This document shows positions 24,081 through 34,814 of a DNA stretch of 64,000 nucleotides, piece by piece. The notes beneath the pieces are model-generated. The model saw nothing but the letters and a program-made list of their open reading frames with translations, was not told where the DNA came from and searched no databases. The stretch lies in NCBI GenBank assembly GCA_015680905.1, contig CM027381.1, positions 87,631,501-87,695,500 of the forward strand. The letters are read 5' to 3'. Made by a program: the position numbers and the translations under genes. Source of the stretch: Coptis chinensis. Taxonomy: Eukaryota > Streptophyta > Magnoliopsida > Ranunculales > Ranunculaceae. Within the stretch, counting starts at the first letter, position 1, and the number at the start of each line of letters is the position of its first letter.

Positions 24081-26270
24081 TTTGATGGTCCGCGGACCAC
24101 CTATGGGGCATCACGCAAAAGCCGGTTTATCTCCATTATTTTACGATGATCCGCTGGACAAAATTCCATCATTAATGTCGATCACGCCCGTCTGAATCTA
24201 CCTCCCAATTCTCGAGGCCCAATCTCCCATGGTTCCTCTCTCAAATTACGCCTTTGCCCAATCGCCTTTTCAAATCCCGCCCAAACCCTTCATTTTTCCT
24301 CAACCCCATAAACACCCAATTCCTCTCTGTTCATTTTTTCATTTCATTTTTCTCTTCCTCACCGGCCAGGCTTCTTCCCCGCATCCTCCTTCTCAAGGTT
24401 CAATCCTGCTCCCGCACCCTTTGGGCCGTTTCTCGAGGTTTGTCTTCCTCTTTCTCACTCCACTTCGTTTACTACTTTACTCCGATTTCAATACTGTTCC
24501 TCCTTCTTTTCTCTCTCCTGACTTGTGTTCTTCCCCATTCTTCCCTCCCCTCTTAGTGTCCATCGCGACATGTCGGGATCATTTCGGCGGATTCCTCTGC
24601 CACCCGGATCCGCGGGATCCGTCTCTTCTCCATCTAGGTCTAGCCATCTACCGCGGACATGTCGGACTCTCCTAAGTCTCACTCTCCCCCGATTACGATT
24701 ACTCCCTAGAATCCGGAGGTCTTGGAAAATTTGTCGAGATGCCGCTGTAAAACCGAAAGAGTCCGTTGACCCCTTTACGTAATCGGGCGAGGTTCACCGG
24801 CGATAGACCAAAAGGCAACCCTTTTTGCTTGACCCTCCCTTAAAGATATAAAAGAAATACCAAGGTCCCTTACCGCTTGCCGCCACCCAAAGAGCGGAAA
24901 CCCAAATCCTCCCCTCTTATCCTTTGGCTATACAACCAAGATCTCCCCACTCCAAAGGCCGCAAAAAAGAACCGCCAATCAATCCGCCCAACTTACAAAT
25001 ACCGCCCCTTCCTACTCTGCGTTAAGCATTACCTGACCCTCTTCAACTATCGCTGGCCAGTAAATGGCGTCTAACAAGCTCAAACTCGGGGACGGCCGAC
25101 TCAGGGTGATGAGCCCAAGAGCCCTTAAAAAAACCCTGGACGGCTCCTCCGTCTCCCTCCCGAGCCACCAACCCAAATTCAGCGGCCTCCGGTTTGCCTC
25201 CCCTCAATACGGAAAAGAAGCAGGTCCCTTGGCCGACCCTCCCCCTCCTCCCTAAATGGCACCAGCGATTTAAGGCTCACGATCGCGATGTAAATATCCG
25301 CGACTCTTACCCCTTTTGACAATCCTGCGGTCGCCTCTTTGTTTTTCAGCTCTCATCTCCCCGCATACAAGCATACGGTGACTCCGGCTCCTTTTCCTCT
25401 CACGAACATCAATTTATACTAGGCGGGAAAAGGTATTCACTAAAATTCCTTTTTTTTTTTTTTTTTTAACCCTCCTTGGATATTGGCTATGTGGTTATAT
25501 ACCTTGGACTCTCTTGAAGTCGCTAAACAAGAGATCAATGGTCCCAACGGGTGGAAAGCCAAGCATGCCCCGGTTGGAGGAAGGACCGCGATGCTCTACG
25601 GATCGTTGCCACGAAGGCCCAAAAACTCTCCAACAAAGAGAGGACAAGCACCGCGACTACGTTCTTTGGGGTCACCTCCAAGATGGAGAGCCAAAGGGAG
25701 CAGGAGAAACTTGCTACTCGGGGCCGCGATGGACAAAGTAAAAAGAGATGACGATTCCCGAGGCTTGGCGAGAAGAAAATTGCTTTCGTGAATTGAAGAG
25801 CCAACTCGAAGAACTTGCGCCGGGTCGCTCTGCCGTTCACCAGTAGCCCCATTCCCAAATCGGCCGATACACAAGCTCCACCCTCGATCACCACGAGGCT
25901 CGACGGCGGCTTGCTAACTTCAAGCGATCACCTCCCCATTGATGTTGATCGCAGATTCGATCCCTCATGGAGGAGGAAGGGGCGAGGCTTCTTCCGGCAA
26001 AGAGGTGGTTGAAGGGCGCGGTAAAATGTATTTGGTACCTCTGTGATTCTGATGTTCACTCTTTAACAATATATTTTGCACTATGTAATTCGCCTGTTTT
26101 TCTGGGTATGCCCAGCAGGTATTTAATCAAATGTGTGTGTCTTTTGTTAGCCTTTCCCCTTATATTGTGAAATCATTTTTCTTGATTCTCGTGCACCCAT
26201 CTGCTTTTATTTACTCTCTTCCCAAAAGTGGGATCTCTTCTTTGGTGTTTATGTTACCTCTTTGCACATA
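24081..26270 (+). pseudogene. Tat element 3' tract with possible antisense ORF remnants
   Basis: GC-rich sequence between the 3' LTR and the tandem repeats. On the plus strand, antisense to pol, broken frames show protein-like composition: about 24870..25250 (LPPPKERKPKSSPLILWLY, ending near MASNKLKLGDG and SPQYGKEAG) and about 25480..26010 (KERTSTATTFFGVTSKMES, SSPIPKSADTQAPPSITTR). Several Tat retrotransposons carry an extra antisense gene at this place, gene 23 of maize Grande being the known case. I infer that these are remnants of such a gene but recognise no domain. Short overlapping ORFs at 24229..24780 are probably chance products of base composition. Confidence 0.35.
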
Positions 26271-26280
26271 CCTTTTAGTT

Positions 26281-27260
26281 GGCTGTGAAGCCTGTTGGGG
26301 CGGCACAATTTAGCCCAGATTGATTTGGACTTAAAGTCCGTGAAGGGCTCTTCCCCCCCGGTGTCCTTGTTCGGCTGTGAAGCCTGTTGGGGCAACTCAA
26401 TTTACCCCAGATTGATTTGGACTTATAGTCCGCGAAGAAAGCTCTTCCCTTGTCCTTGTTCGTTTGTGAGCTGGTGAATTTGCCCCCGTTTGATTTGGAC
26501 TTATAGTCCATGGGCGGCTCTTCCCCGTTGTCCTTGTTGGGTATGAAGCCTGTTGGAGCAGCTCAATTTGCCCCAGTTTGATTTGGACTTATAGTCCGCG
26601 AAGGGCTCTTTCCCCCCGCTGTCTTTGTTATGGCAAGGAGCTGTTGGGCAACAACTCGATTTGCCCCAGTTTGATTTGGACTTATAGTCCATGAAGGGTT
26701 CTTCCCCCGCTATCCTTGTTCGGGGCTTTGTTGGCTCAATTTGCCCCGGTTTGATTTGGACTTATAGTCCGGAAGAAGCTCTTCCCCCTGTCTTTGTTCG
26801 GCTTTGAAGCCTGTTGGGGCAACTCAATTTGCCCCGAGTTTGATTTGGACTTATAGTCCGGCGGCTCTTCCCCGGTGTCTTTGTTAGGCTGTGGAAGCTG
26901 TTAGAACAACTCAATTTGCCCCCTCAGCTTGATTTGGACTTATAGTCGTTCCCCCCATGTCCTTGTTAAATTTTGTGAAGCCTGTTGGGGCAGCTCAATT
27001 TGCCCCCAGTTTGATTTGGACTTATAGTCCGCGAAGGGATCTTCCCCCCTGTCTTTGTTCGGCTTTGAAGCTTGGTTGGGGCAACTCAATTTGCCCCCCA
27101 GCTTGATTTGGACTTATAGTCCGCCACGGCTCTTCTTCCCCATTGTCCTTGTTATTTGTGGAAAACCCCCAGTTTGATTTGGACTTATAGTCCAAGGGCT
27201 CTTCCCCGTTGTCCTTGCTCGTTAGTGAAGCTGTTGGGGCAACTTCAATTTGCCCCATGT
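26281..27260 (+). repeat. Tandem array, 11 units of about 85-90 bp, in the Tat element 3' region
   Basis: Eleven occurrences of TGATTTGGACTTA(T/A)AGTCC, spaced 70-95 bp, each preceded by a GGGGCAACTCAATTTGCCCC palindrome and followed by CTCTTCCCC...TGTCCTTGTT. Units differ by small deletions. Such arrays 3' of integrase are common in Tat elements and can be the seed of satellite DNA. Confidence 0.9.
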
Positions 27261-27393
27261 TGTTGTTCTTCATCCCCACCCTCCTTCTATTCAATGAACT
27301 ACAATAAACAAAAGACAAAATTCATGTTCTCTCACAAAGATTATTCATTAGCATTTCTATCTTTACTCCGCTAACAAGAAAAATAAAACAAAG

Positions 27394-28400
27394 CTAACTA
27401 GAAATTGCCTCCATGCATGGAATTTTTTCAACATTTTGATATTCCATGGTTTCTCTATCATTTCCCTGCCAAGTCTTTAGCTTGTAAGTTCCCCGAAGTG
27501 CCCTTCTCGATACGGCATAGGTCCCTCCTATTGGGACCCAACTTACCATCATTCTTTTCTTAGTGGCGGTGTAACACACCGATATAAATCCCCCACTTGA
27601 AAGTCCGCGGCTTCACTTTCGCTTGTCATATTGTCTCTGCGGCCTTCTAGTGATATTCCTCGGCCCATTATATATATTTCTCTCTTTTCTTCTATGAGAT
27701 TCAAATCGGTGGCTAAAATCCTCTCATTTATTCCCAATTCCACGGCTTTTGGTTCTTGTCGTTTTTCTATCATTTCCACTGGGATGACCGCTTCTACTCC
27801 ATATGCCATGGCGAACGGTGATTCCTTAGTAGGCGTCCAAAATGCGATAAACCCATAATACATGATTCAACTCGTCCCCACGCACCTTTACGATCCTCCA
27901 ATTTTTTCTTTAAGTTATCTATTATAATTTTGTTCGGCCTTACTTGACCATTCCCCGAGATTGTAGGGGCCGAGAACCCCGCTTCACCTAAATGCCCAAG
28001 AAACTCTACTTTTCCTCCGTTGAACGAAGTTCCATTATCCCGATAATGGTATGGGGCAACCGAACCCGCGGATGATATTTTCCCATAAGAATTTCTTTCC
28101 ATTCTCTTTTAACCGTTGCAGAGCCACACCCTCTACCCATTTGGTAAAATAATCCGTAGCCGCCAAAGATAAACCTCCTTTTTCCGCTTGCCATTGGCGA
28201 GAGGCCCAACAATATCTAGCCCCCACATGGAGAATGGCCAAGGGGCTGAACACATTTAAAGGGCTCGGCTGAGCATGTATGAACATGAGGGTCAAACCTC
28301 GCACTTCGCATTTCTTGGCTCTTCTGTGGTGTCTCTCTTCATATGAGGCCAAAAAATACCCCCTGTGATATCAACCTTGTGGGTAGTTGTTCACCCTGCT
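27394..28400 (-). pseudogene. Tat element integrase
   Basis: The minus strand from about 28350 reads ARRAKKCEVRG-like zinc-region remnants, then SGKRRFIFGG/LAATDYFTKWVEGVALQRL (core with first catalytic Asp) and NFLWENIIR-like text with FGCP. After frameshifts it reads TPTKESPFAMAYGVEAVIPV and NLIEEKREIYI, the C-terminal part of Gypsy integrases. At least three frame changes separate these parts. Confidence 0.85.
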
Positions 28401-28594
28401 GAATGACTCCCCCGCAATCACCTTCATGGACCTCTTAATTAAAACCTCCTGCCGCCATTACATCTTAGTAATGGTCCAAGCTGAAATTCCTCCCTCAGAT
28501 AGGTCACCCTCAAGCAATGTGTACCTCGACTTCGATGTTCCATTCTTCGCCTCTCCTCTGTTTATTCTTTATCTCCACTCCCCTCGGAAAGCCT

Positions 28595-29100
28595 TTATCG
28601 GTTCCATCCACCCTGATCCCACTCGATAAATGAGCCAAACTCCACCCCATCCGATGTACTTAGCTTGCTCAACACTCTAACTTCAATAGATCGACCCTCG
28701 ATCCGGGTAGCACTTTTACATCGCCCGAGCATCGGCATGTCTATTCTCTCCAGCGCCCTGGGTGGGTAAACTTTATTTTGTCGAACTTGCTTGCCGCCCG
28801 GCTGTAGCACTTCCGGGTATCTCGCCATCCGAGGGCATCGAGTTACCAAATTGGAATCGAGAACCACAGATAACTCATTCACCCCGTGATCTTTGGCCAA
28901 GTCTAATCCCGCTATCACGACCTCATATTCAGATTCGTTATTCAAGCCGCGCAAACCCCGTTTCATTGAGCGGCTCCAGCGATTGTTCTCGGGAGTTACT
29001 AGCACGACCCCAATCCCATTTCTTGTATCCTAGCGGTAAACCATCCATGAAAACTCTCCACCCATTCGCCGCGTATTCCAAGGATCTAAAGGATCATGGG
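28595..29100 (-). pseudogene. Tat element RNase H domain
   Basis: The minus strand shows NNESEYEVVIAGLDLAKDHG and ELSVVLDSNLVT, matching the Asn-Asn-Glu-Ala-Glu-Tyr and Asp-Ser motifs of Gypsy RNase H in the Tat lineage. Downstream positions have diverged and the frame breaks near 28800. Confidence 0.8.
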
Positions 29101-29199
29101 TGACCTCCCCTCGATTCCATTACCATTTCCTCTCCCCAAGTGGGATCCTCTGGCGGAAATCGCCGAAACTCCGCCATGGCTTTCGCCTTTTCAGCCCCG

Positions 29200-30600
29200 A
29201 TCTGCGGTATGCGTAATCTCATAAGAACTTAGTAATCGCCCGGCTTCAAAGATCCTACCTAACTTCTCGGCCTTCAACGCCTGTTTGAGAAGGCAGATTA
29301 TTACTACCACCACCGAATGCCCGAGTAAGGCTTCAACTTAAGGGTTGAAAATATCAAAGCCAAAGCATACTTCTCAATCCTATCTTGTGTCTCCGGGTAG
29401 GGTTTTACTTTGAAAGTAAACCGGCTTTTCTATCTTGTCGACCACCCTCACTAGCACGAACTCCTATTGCATACTCGCTAACTCCCGGATATAAATGCAA
29501 CTTCTCCGCCCAAAATTTAGTCGTGATAACAACGGTGCCTTCCTAAGTAATCTTTCAACTCTTGGAAGGCTCCTTCACACTCCAGCGGTCAATGGAAATC
29601 GTGAGTTTTCCTCGATGGAGGCGATATAGAGGCTTACATTTGTCTGCAAGATTTGCAAATGAATTTAAAGTGCAGCGACCCTACCCGCCAATCTTTGGAC
29701 TTCCTTCACATTCTGCGTGGAGGCGGCATCTCAATCGGCGACCCGATCATGCGGATTAGCCTCTATTCCACGGTGGGTGACTATGTATCCCGAAACTTTC
29801 AGAAGTTACCCCAAAGGTGCATTTCACCGGGATTGAGTTTCAGCTTATGCTTATGCCAATGCCAAAAGTCTCATGGAGACCTTCTAAGTGTTCCTCCTCC
29901 GACATACTTTTTCCACCATGTCGCCAATGTATATCTCGATCCCCTTTTGAATCTTGCCTTCAACATCTTTTCCCCAACCGCAAAGGTTGCACCGCATTTT
30001 CAAAGCCGAAGGGCATCCGGGTGTAACGATGGGTGCCACCCTCTACCACGCGAAGGTGGTTTCTCTTTTTTCCGGCCCATACATCGCGACGATTGTATCC
30101 CAATCGGCATCCATGAAGGAAAACACCTTATATCCTGCCGTTCTATCCACTAGCTCATCCACCCTGAGGGCATGGGGTAACAATCTTTTGGGCATTCCTT
30201 ATTTACATCCGTGAAGTCCACACACATTCTAACCTTACCGTTCTTTTTTGGCACCGCGACCACATTGACGTTACTCAGTAAACTCTACCTCCCTTTATGA
30301 TCCCCGCCTCCTTTCATACCACCTCCTCGCGGATACCTTTTAACTATTTGGTTCAGTATGCTCCTCATCTTTTGTCTTACTGGTTTAGCATCTTTATTCA
30401 TATGCAAGTGATGACAGGGCATATTCGTAAACCCGGTGATATCCTCGATTACCCATGCAAATACATCGATTATTGTCCATCAAAAAATCTGCACCCGGCT
30501 TGCGTTTCCATTCTTCCGGCAAATCGGCTCCCACCGAGGTAAACTTTTCTTCATCTCCCACCCTAAGGTTCACTACTTCCACCTCATCCAAAGTTTTGGT
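29200..30600 (-). pseudogene. Tat element reverse transcriptase
   Basis: From 30591 the minus strand reads LRVGDEEKFTSVGADLPEEW and, after shifts, VVAVPKKNGKVRMCVDFTDV and NKECPKDCYPMP, the classic N-terminal half of Gypsy reverse transcriptase. Later pieces (KCTFGVTSESFG, GAFQELKDYL) match the thumb and connection region. The YxDD motif region (about 29900) is garbled by frameshifts. Confidence 0.85.
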
Positions 30601-30634
30601 CCCAGCCGAGGCCTCGTTACACCCCTCCGGCTCC

Positions 30635-31135
30635 TCACCTTTCGTAATCGCTATCCGATCCTATTTCGGACGGCCCCTCCCCTTTGGTACCGCAGACCAT
30701 ATTTTTTACTGTAACTTGATAGATGTTCTGTGCTGCCACTTGATCCCCCCTTATTTCATACGTTCCCCCATTAGCTGGGAAGCGGACCACCTGGTAAAAT
30801 GTCGATGGGATGGCCTTCATTTCGTGGATCCATTTTCTCCCTAGGATGGCATTATCTTTGGAGCCGGAATCCACCACCATAAATCTGGTGAACACTGTCG
30901 TAGGGCCGGCTGTAACTGGTAACATCAATTCCCCTATAGGCTCTGTCATGCTACCATTGAACCCATACAGATTGGTTTGAGGAGCTTTCAACTGCTCCCT
31001 ACTGATATTCATTTCCTCCATGGCCCCTTTAAACAACAAATCTACTGAACTTCCGCAGTCTATCAACACTCTCTTTACCAGATAATTACCCATCGCTATA
31101 GTAATCACCAATGCATCCTCATGCGGGGAAGTCAC
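30635..31135 (-). pseudogene. Tat element aspartic protease
   Basis: An open frame of about 166 codons. It shows the active-site region as VLIDCGSSVDLLFKGAMEEM (Asp-Cys-Gly in place of the usual Asp-Thr-Gly or Asp-Ser-Gly), the flap region LYGFNGSMTEPIGEL, and AILGRKWIHEMKAIPSTFYQ, then EIRGDQ. This pattern is specific to the Tat-type Gypsy protease, which processes the polyprotein. The Thr/Ser to Cys change beside the catalytic Asp may reduce activity. The frame ends by running into the linker to reverse transcriptase. Confidence 0.88.
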
Positions 31136-31139
31136 TGAT

Positions 31140-32480
31140 TACAAGTCTTTTGGGGGTGAACATTATGCCTTCCTTACCGCTTCAGCGATTCCCCACTAAA
31201 TCGGTATCTTTGGACGACCTCGTTCTTCACCTTTGACTTCTATTTATTTCTCACCTTTTCTCTATGTGCATTTCTCCCTAGGGTTTCTCCACTAAAGATG
31301 ACATTGATGGTACCTAGAATTCTAGCTGGAGCAGGCACTCTCTCGGCTTGGCGAACCTCTGCGACAAACTCCCTGAGCATCCCCTTTTCAATCATTCTCT
31401 CCACTAACCACTTCAAAGCATAACATTCATTCGTGGCATGATTCCTGATCTGATGATATGCCGCAGAATGGCTTCCCCTATTGCCACCGGTGTGCTCCCG
31501 CCGTTCCTTCTTTGTTGCCCAATCAGCGGCAAAATTTCCTATGGTGCGTTAAAAGTGTGCGATTCGTTTCGATTTCGGTATGGCTTCCTCTCTCGGATAT
31601 CCTTTCCGCGCTGATATCCCGGCCCGTCCGACCTCCGCTATCCCTCTATACCCTCCTTTCTCTCTTTCATCCATTCTCTTTTTTCCTTCCGATCGTCGTC
31701 GATTGACAGCCCGCCCCGCCTTTCCCGCTCTTTTTGTTCCTTTCGTCCTCTTTATATCTTCGTAAGCGTATGTATTTTTCCACCTTTGATACAAAGCATG
31801 CAACGAAGTGATTTCGATTTTGAAACCGACTCATGAACCCCCCGGTTCCCCCTCAAACCGTGTTGGAAGGCTATTACCACATGTATGTTCTTCCAAATTT
31901 TCAACTCTCAATGTCTCCTCCTTAAACCTCCGCGAAACTCTCTCAATGATTCAGCCAGACCTTTGTTTTATGTTGAACAAAGCCGCTGATATCAACCACC
32001 CTTCTTTTCTCGTGTATGAAGTGGTCAACAAACGCTAAAAACCTTTTGATGCTCAGCGGCGCCAACCGATAATACCAATCCGGGCTCCCGCTTTAAACTT
32101 GCGGGGAACATCATGCGGTGAAGCCCATCATACTTACTCTCCTCGCCACAACGGCATCTGCTGCGGAAATGGTGCAAATGATCCGCGGGTCTCCTTCCCA
32201 TCATACCTCTCAAACCACGGGTTGGGAGAACCTCTTAGGCACCTCCGAATTCCATATTGAATCCGCCCGATGGATTTTTGTTGAGGCTTGCAACCTCCTT
32301 TTTATAGCACTCGGGTTTGCTTTTTTCGCACGTGGGTTATCTCCCCTATCCTTCTCAATCATAGCTACTACCTCCAACGTGACACCCACCGTTGGTTCTC
32401 TCCTTATTTTCCCCTTCCACGTTATCCGATGCTTACTCCGCTCTGATGTGCACTAACTCGTCATTCTCATTTCAGAAATG
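31140..32480 (-). pseudogene. Tat element gag
   Basis: Minus-strand pieces GMMGRRPADHLHHFRSR, FPASLKREPG, RRFKEETLRVENLEEHT, SLHALYQRWK and ECYALKWLVERMIEKGMLRE occur in the order expected for Gypsy gag (capsid region), followed by the linker to protease. At least four frameshifts separate them. Confidence 0.8.
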
Positions 32481-32664
32481 ACTATCTCTTCCCTCGGAGA
32501 AGTCTAGTAGCGTCCCGCCGCCACGCCATATTTCTTCCTCTCCTTCTCTTTCCTCCTCCCTACCCTTTCCACCTCGGTGCTCTCTTTCCTCCACCATTTC
32601 TCTAATCGTGGCTTTCTTAGGTCTCCCTACTCCTCTTTTTCACTACAAAGCCATTTTAGTTTTG

Positions 32665-32684
32665 GGTCCCCACAGGCGGCCAAA
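32665..32684 (-). other. Tat element primer-binding-site region
   Basis: Minus strand TTTGGCCGCCTGTGGGGACC directly follows the 5' LTR. It corresponds to the conserved TTTGGCGCCGTCTGTGGGGA-like sequence at this place in Tat elements, with small changes. Confidence 0.7.
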
Positions 32685-33052
32685 TATAACTACAAGAATT
32701 ACCCCAATGGAATTACTAGTCTTCTCCTTACTCTTCTCTCCTCCCTTTTCTTTTTCTCTCTCTTTGTCTTTATACATCCTTTTCTCTCAACCGCTCCCTC
32801 TTTCTCATTCATCTTGATCCTCTTCTCCGGCCACACTTTGTCCCACGCCATATACCGCGGTTCGGGTGGTTAAGGTTCCATCCTATCTGCACCAGGGGTC
32901 CCTTCCTTAATCACCACCCTTTTATATACCCGCAATTCTCGGCGGGTATCGTGTCGCGTCTTAGATCCGCTGCACTCGGTCTTCTCTCCACTATTCTGTA
33001 TTCGGACCATTCGCCACCCATGGTGTCACACGTCATGAATTTGACCCCTACA
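32685..33052 (-). repeat. Tat element 5' LTR (right, 368 bp)
   Basis: On the plus strand it starts TATAACTACAAGAATTACC and ends ACCCCTACA, followed by the TSD GCACC. Similar to 23721..24080 except for indels. Confidence 0.88.
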
Positions 33053-33057
33053 GCACC

Positions 33058-33708
33058 TTTATGTGCAAAAGAGCAACACCAAAGCCCGTTTATATGTACA
33101 TGTTAGGAGAAAGAATTCTTTACCAACTGCACCTCAACATCAAGTGGTTAAGCGCGTGGGAGTGAATTTTTTTTCTTAAATTTCGATGTGTCTTAGTGTG
33201 TATCATGCACAAATGCTCATATTTGCGCTGGATCATTTTATTGATCACGGCTAACTAAAAGGTTTTCAAAGTTGCGTTTCAATATTTTTGAGCAACTCAT
33301 AATATGATAATAATGCTGCATTCAGATTTTCTTTATATCACTTAGTTACCAGTTGAGTGACTCAAGAGTCTTATTCTGCAAAATAGGTTGTAGTATCATA
33401 TTATTTATTCAGATGCAAATCTTCGTAAAAGGTCGAGAATTCTAATACAATTGACAATGTCTAGGCAAATATCCAAGACAAGAAAAAAGACATATTTCTT
33501 AGATTCCCCTGATACAATTGATATAATACACAGCTACTCCAACGCATTATAGAAATAGTTTTCGGGCTTTCCATACATGAGGCAGACTTGGATAAAATCA
33601 GATGGAGGTTATTTTCAAGTCTTAGAAGCTTTTTTCTCCGTCTTCGTCTCTTAGAACAGCCTGTGGTCGCTCATTCGTTGATTTTGAATTTTATATCTAT
33701 TTTTGCAG
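33058..33708. other. Remaining right part of CACTA gene intron 4
   Basis: AT-rich intronic sequence between the Tat element and the splice acceptor TTTTTGCAG. No gene seen. Confidence 0.5.
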
Positions 33709-34321
33709 GAGGAGCTAAAAAATAAGGTAGAGGAGGGGGTTTTGGTAACGGAAGGAAAGAATGACATACTTACTATGGCATTGGGAACTCCAGAGCCTAG
33801 TGGTCGAGTTAGGGCAGGTGGACAATATGCGACTCCCACTATGTACTTCAATCTTCCTAATAAAAGATCAAAGAAATATCACGAGGATTTGGAAGTGAAG
33901 TTAAAAGAGAAAGAAGCTCAAAACAAGAAGTTGAAAATTTTGGTGCTACATGTACTTAAAGAACAATGTGAGACTAATTCACCAGCGACGACAGAACTGT
34001 TGAGCGAGTTGCTCAAGCAAGGACCAAAACTCGTCAACTCGTTGCCATTAGAAAATGTGGAATCCAATAGTGCCAAAAGTGATAATAGGCATCAGGTGAT
34101 TGGCAAGTCTAAGCAGGTAAGTTTTTTGGCTTTTAAATTTGTATTTCTAATTTTCTACATATTTCGAGTTTTCTCTTTAACTAAACTCATATTTAATGTA
34201 TAGAGAAAAGATGGTGGTCAACAAAAAGGTGTGACTTCAAGAAAACTTAAGTCGAAAAAATGTACGTAAGTTCATTCTATAGTTGCCTTAACTATGTTAT
34301 ATTCATTGTGGTATAATAAAT

Positions 34322-34814
34322 GCAGGGGAATGATAATGTATCTTTTTTTCATTCCTTTATTCCAAGTGCTTCACATATACTAACTTGATGTACACTTCGT
34401 TATAGTCAAAAATAGACAACGGAAAAGAGCATTGTGGATTCGAAAACTTAAAGCTAAAGATGGGAAGGTAAAAAAATATTTTCTTAATTAAAAAAGGTTG
34501 ATTAAATGTTTGTGTCAAATTTGTTACTAGATAATGTTGTTTTTGTTTTGTTTATTTGTTATAGGAGAAATGTAGGGAATGATACGTAGCTTTTTTCATT
34601 CTTTTATTCCAAGTGCTTCACATATACTAACTTAATGTACACTTCGTCGTATAGTCAAAAATAGACAACGGGAAGAGCATTGTGGATTCTGAAAAACTTA
34701 AAGCTAAAGATGGGAAGGTAAAAAAATATTTTCTTAATTAAAAAGGTTGATTAAATGTTTGTGTCAAATTTGTTACTAGATAATGCTGTCTTTGTTTTGC
34801 TTATTTGTTATAGG
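34322..34814 (+). repeat. Tandem duplication of an intron-exon block (about 250 bp x 2) in the TNPA/Ulp1-like gene
   Basis: The unit from about 34322 to 34565 recurs at about 34573..34814 with few changes, including CATTCCTTTATTCCAAGTGC and the small exon. The downstream exon copy reads SKIDNGKSIVDSEKLKAKDG without a break. The upstream copy has lost the frame, so one duplicate exon is redundant. Confidence 0.8.

Larger units (their letters stand above)
23721..33052 (-). mobile_element. Tat-lineage Ty3/Gypsy retrotransposon, minus strand, complete but decayed
   Basis: Short LTRs (about 360 and 368 bp) bound this element, which reads right to left. The perfect TSD GCACC lies at 23716..23720 and 33053..33057. 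Just inside the right (5') LTR the minus strand reads TTTGGCCGCCTGTGGGGA, close to the signature that follows the 5' LTR of Tat-type elements. In order on the minus strand come gag, aspartic protease, reverse transcriptase, RNase H and integrase. After them come an 11-copy tandem repeat and about 2 kb of sequence before the 3' LTR, where plus-strand (antisense) reading frames lie. A long 3' tract with an antisense ORF is characteristic of several Tat lineages. It is much more GC-rich than its surroundings. Every gene has frameshifts or stops. Confidence 0.9.
21415..33708 (+). other. Giant intron 4 of the TNPA/Ulp1-like gene (12.3 kb)
   Basis: The donor GTAAGT at 21415 and acceptor TTTTTGCAG ending 33708 flank exons that join in frame within one conserved domain. 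Everything between is insertion debris: a LINE fragment, a CA-rich repeat, a processed pseudogene and a Tat-type Gypsy element. The original intron was probably short, like its neighbours. Confidence 0.75.

Noticed and set aside
24229..24782. Plus-strand frames rich in Ser, Pro and Leu near the Tat LTR
   Set aside because: Several overlapping frames are open at once in CT-rich sequence and none shows a domain, so they are likely products of base composition.
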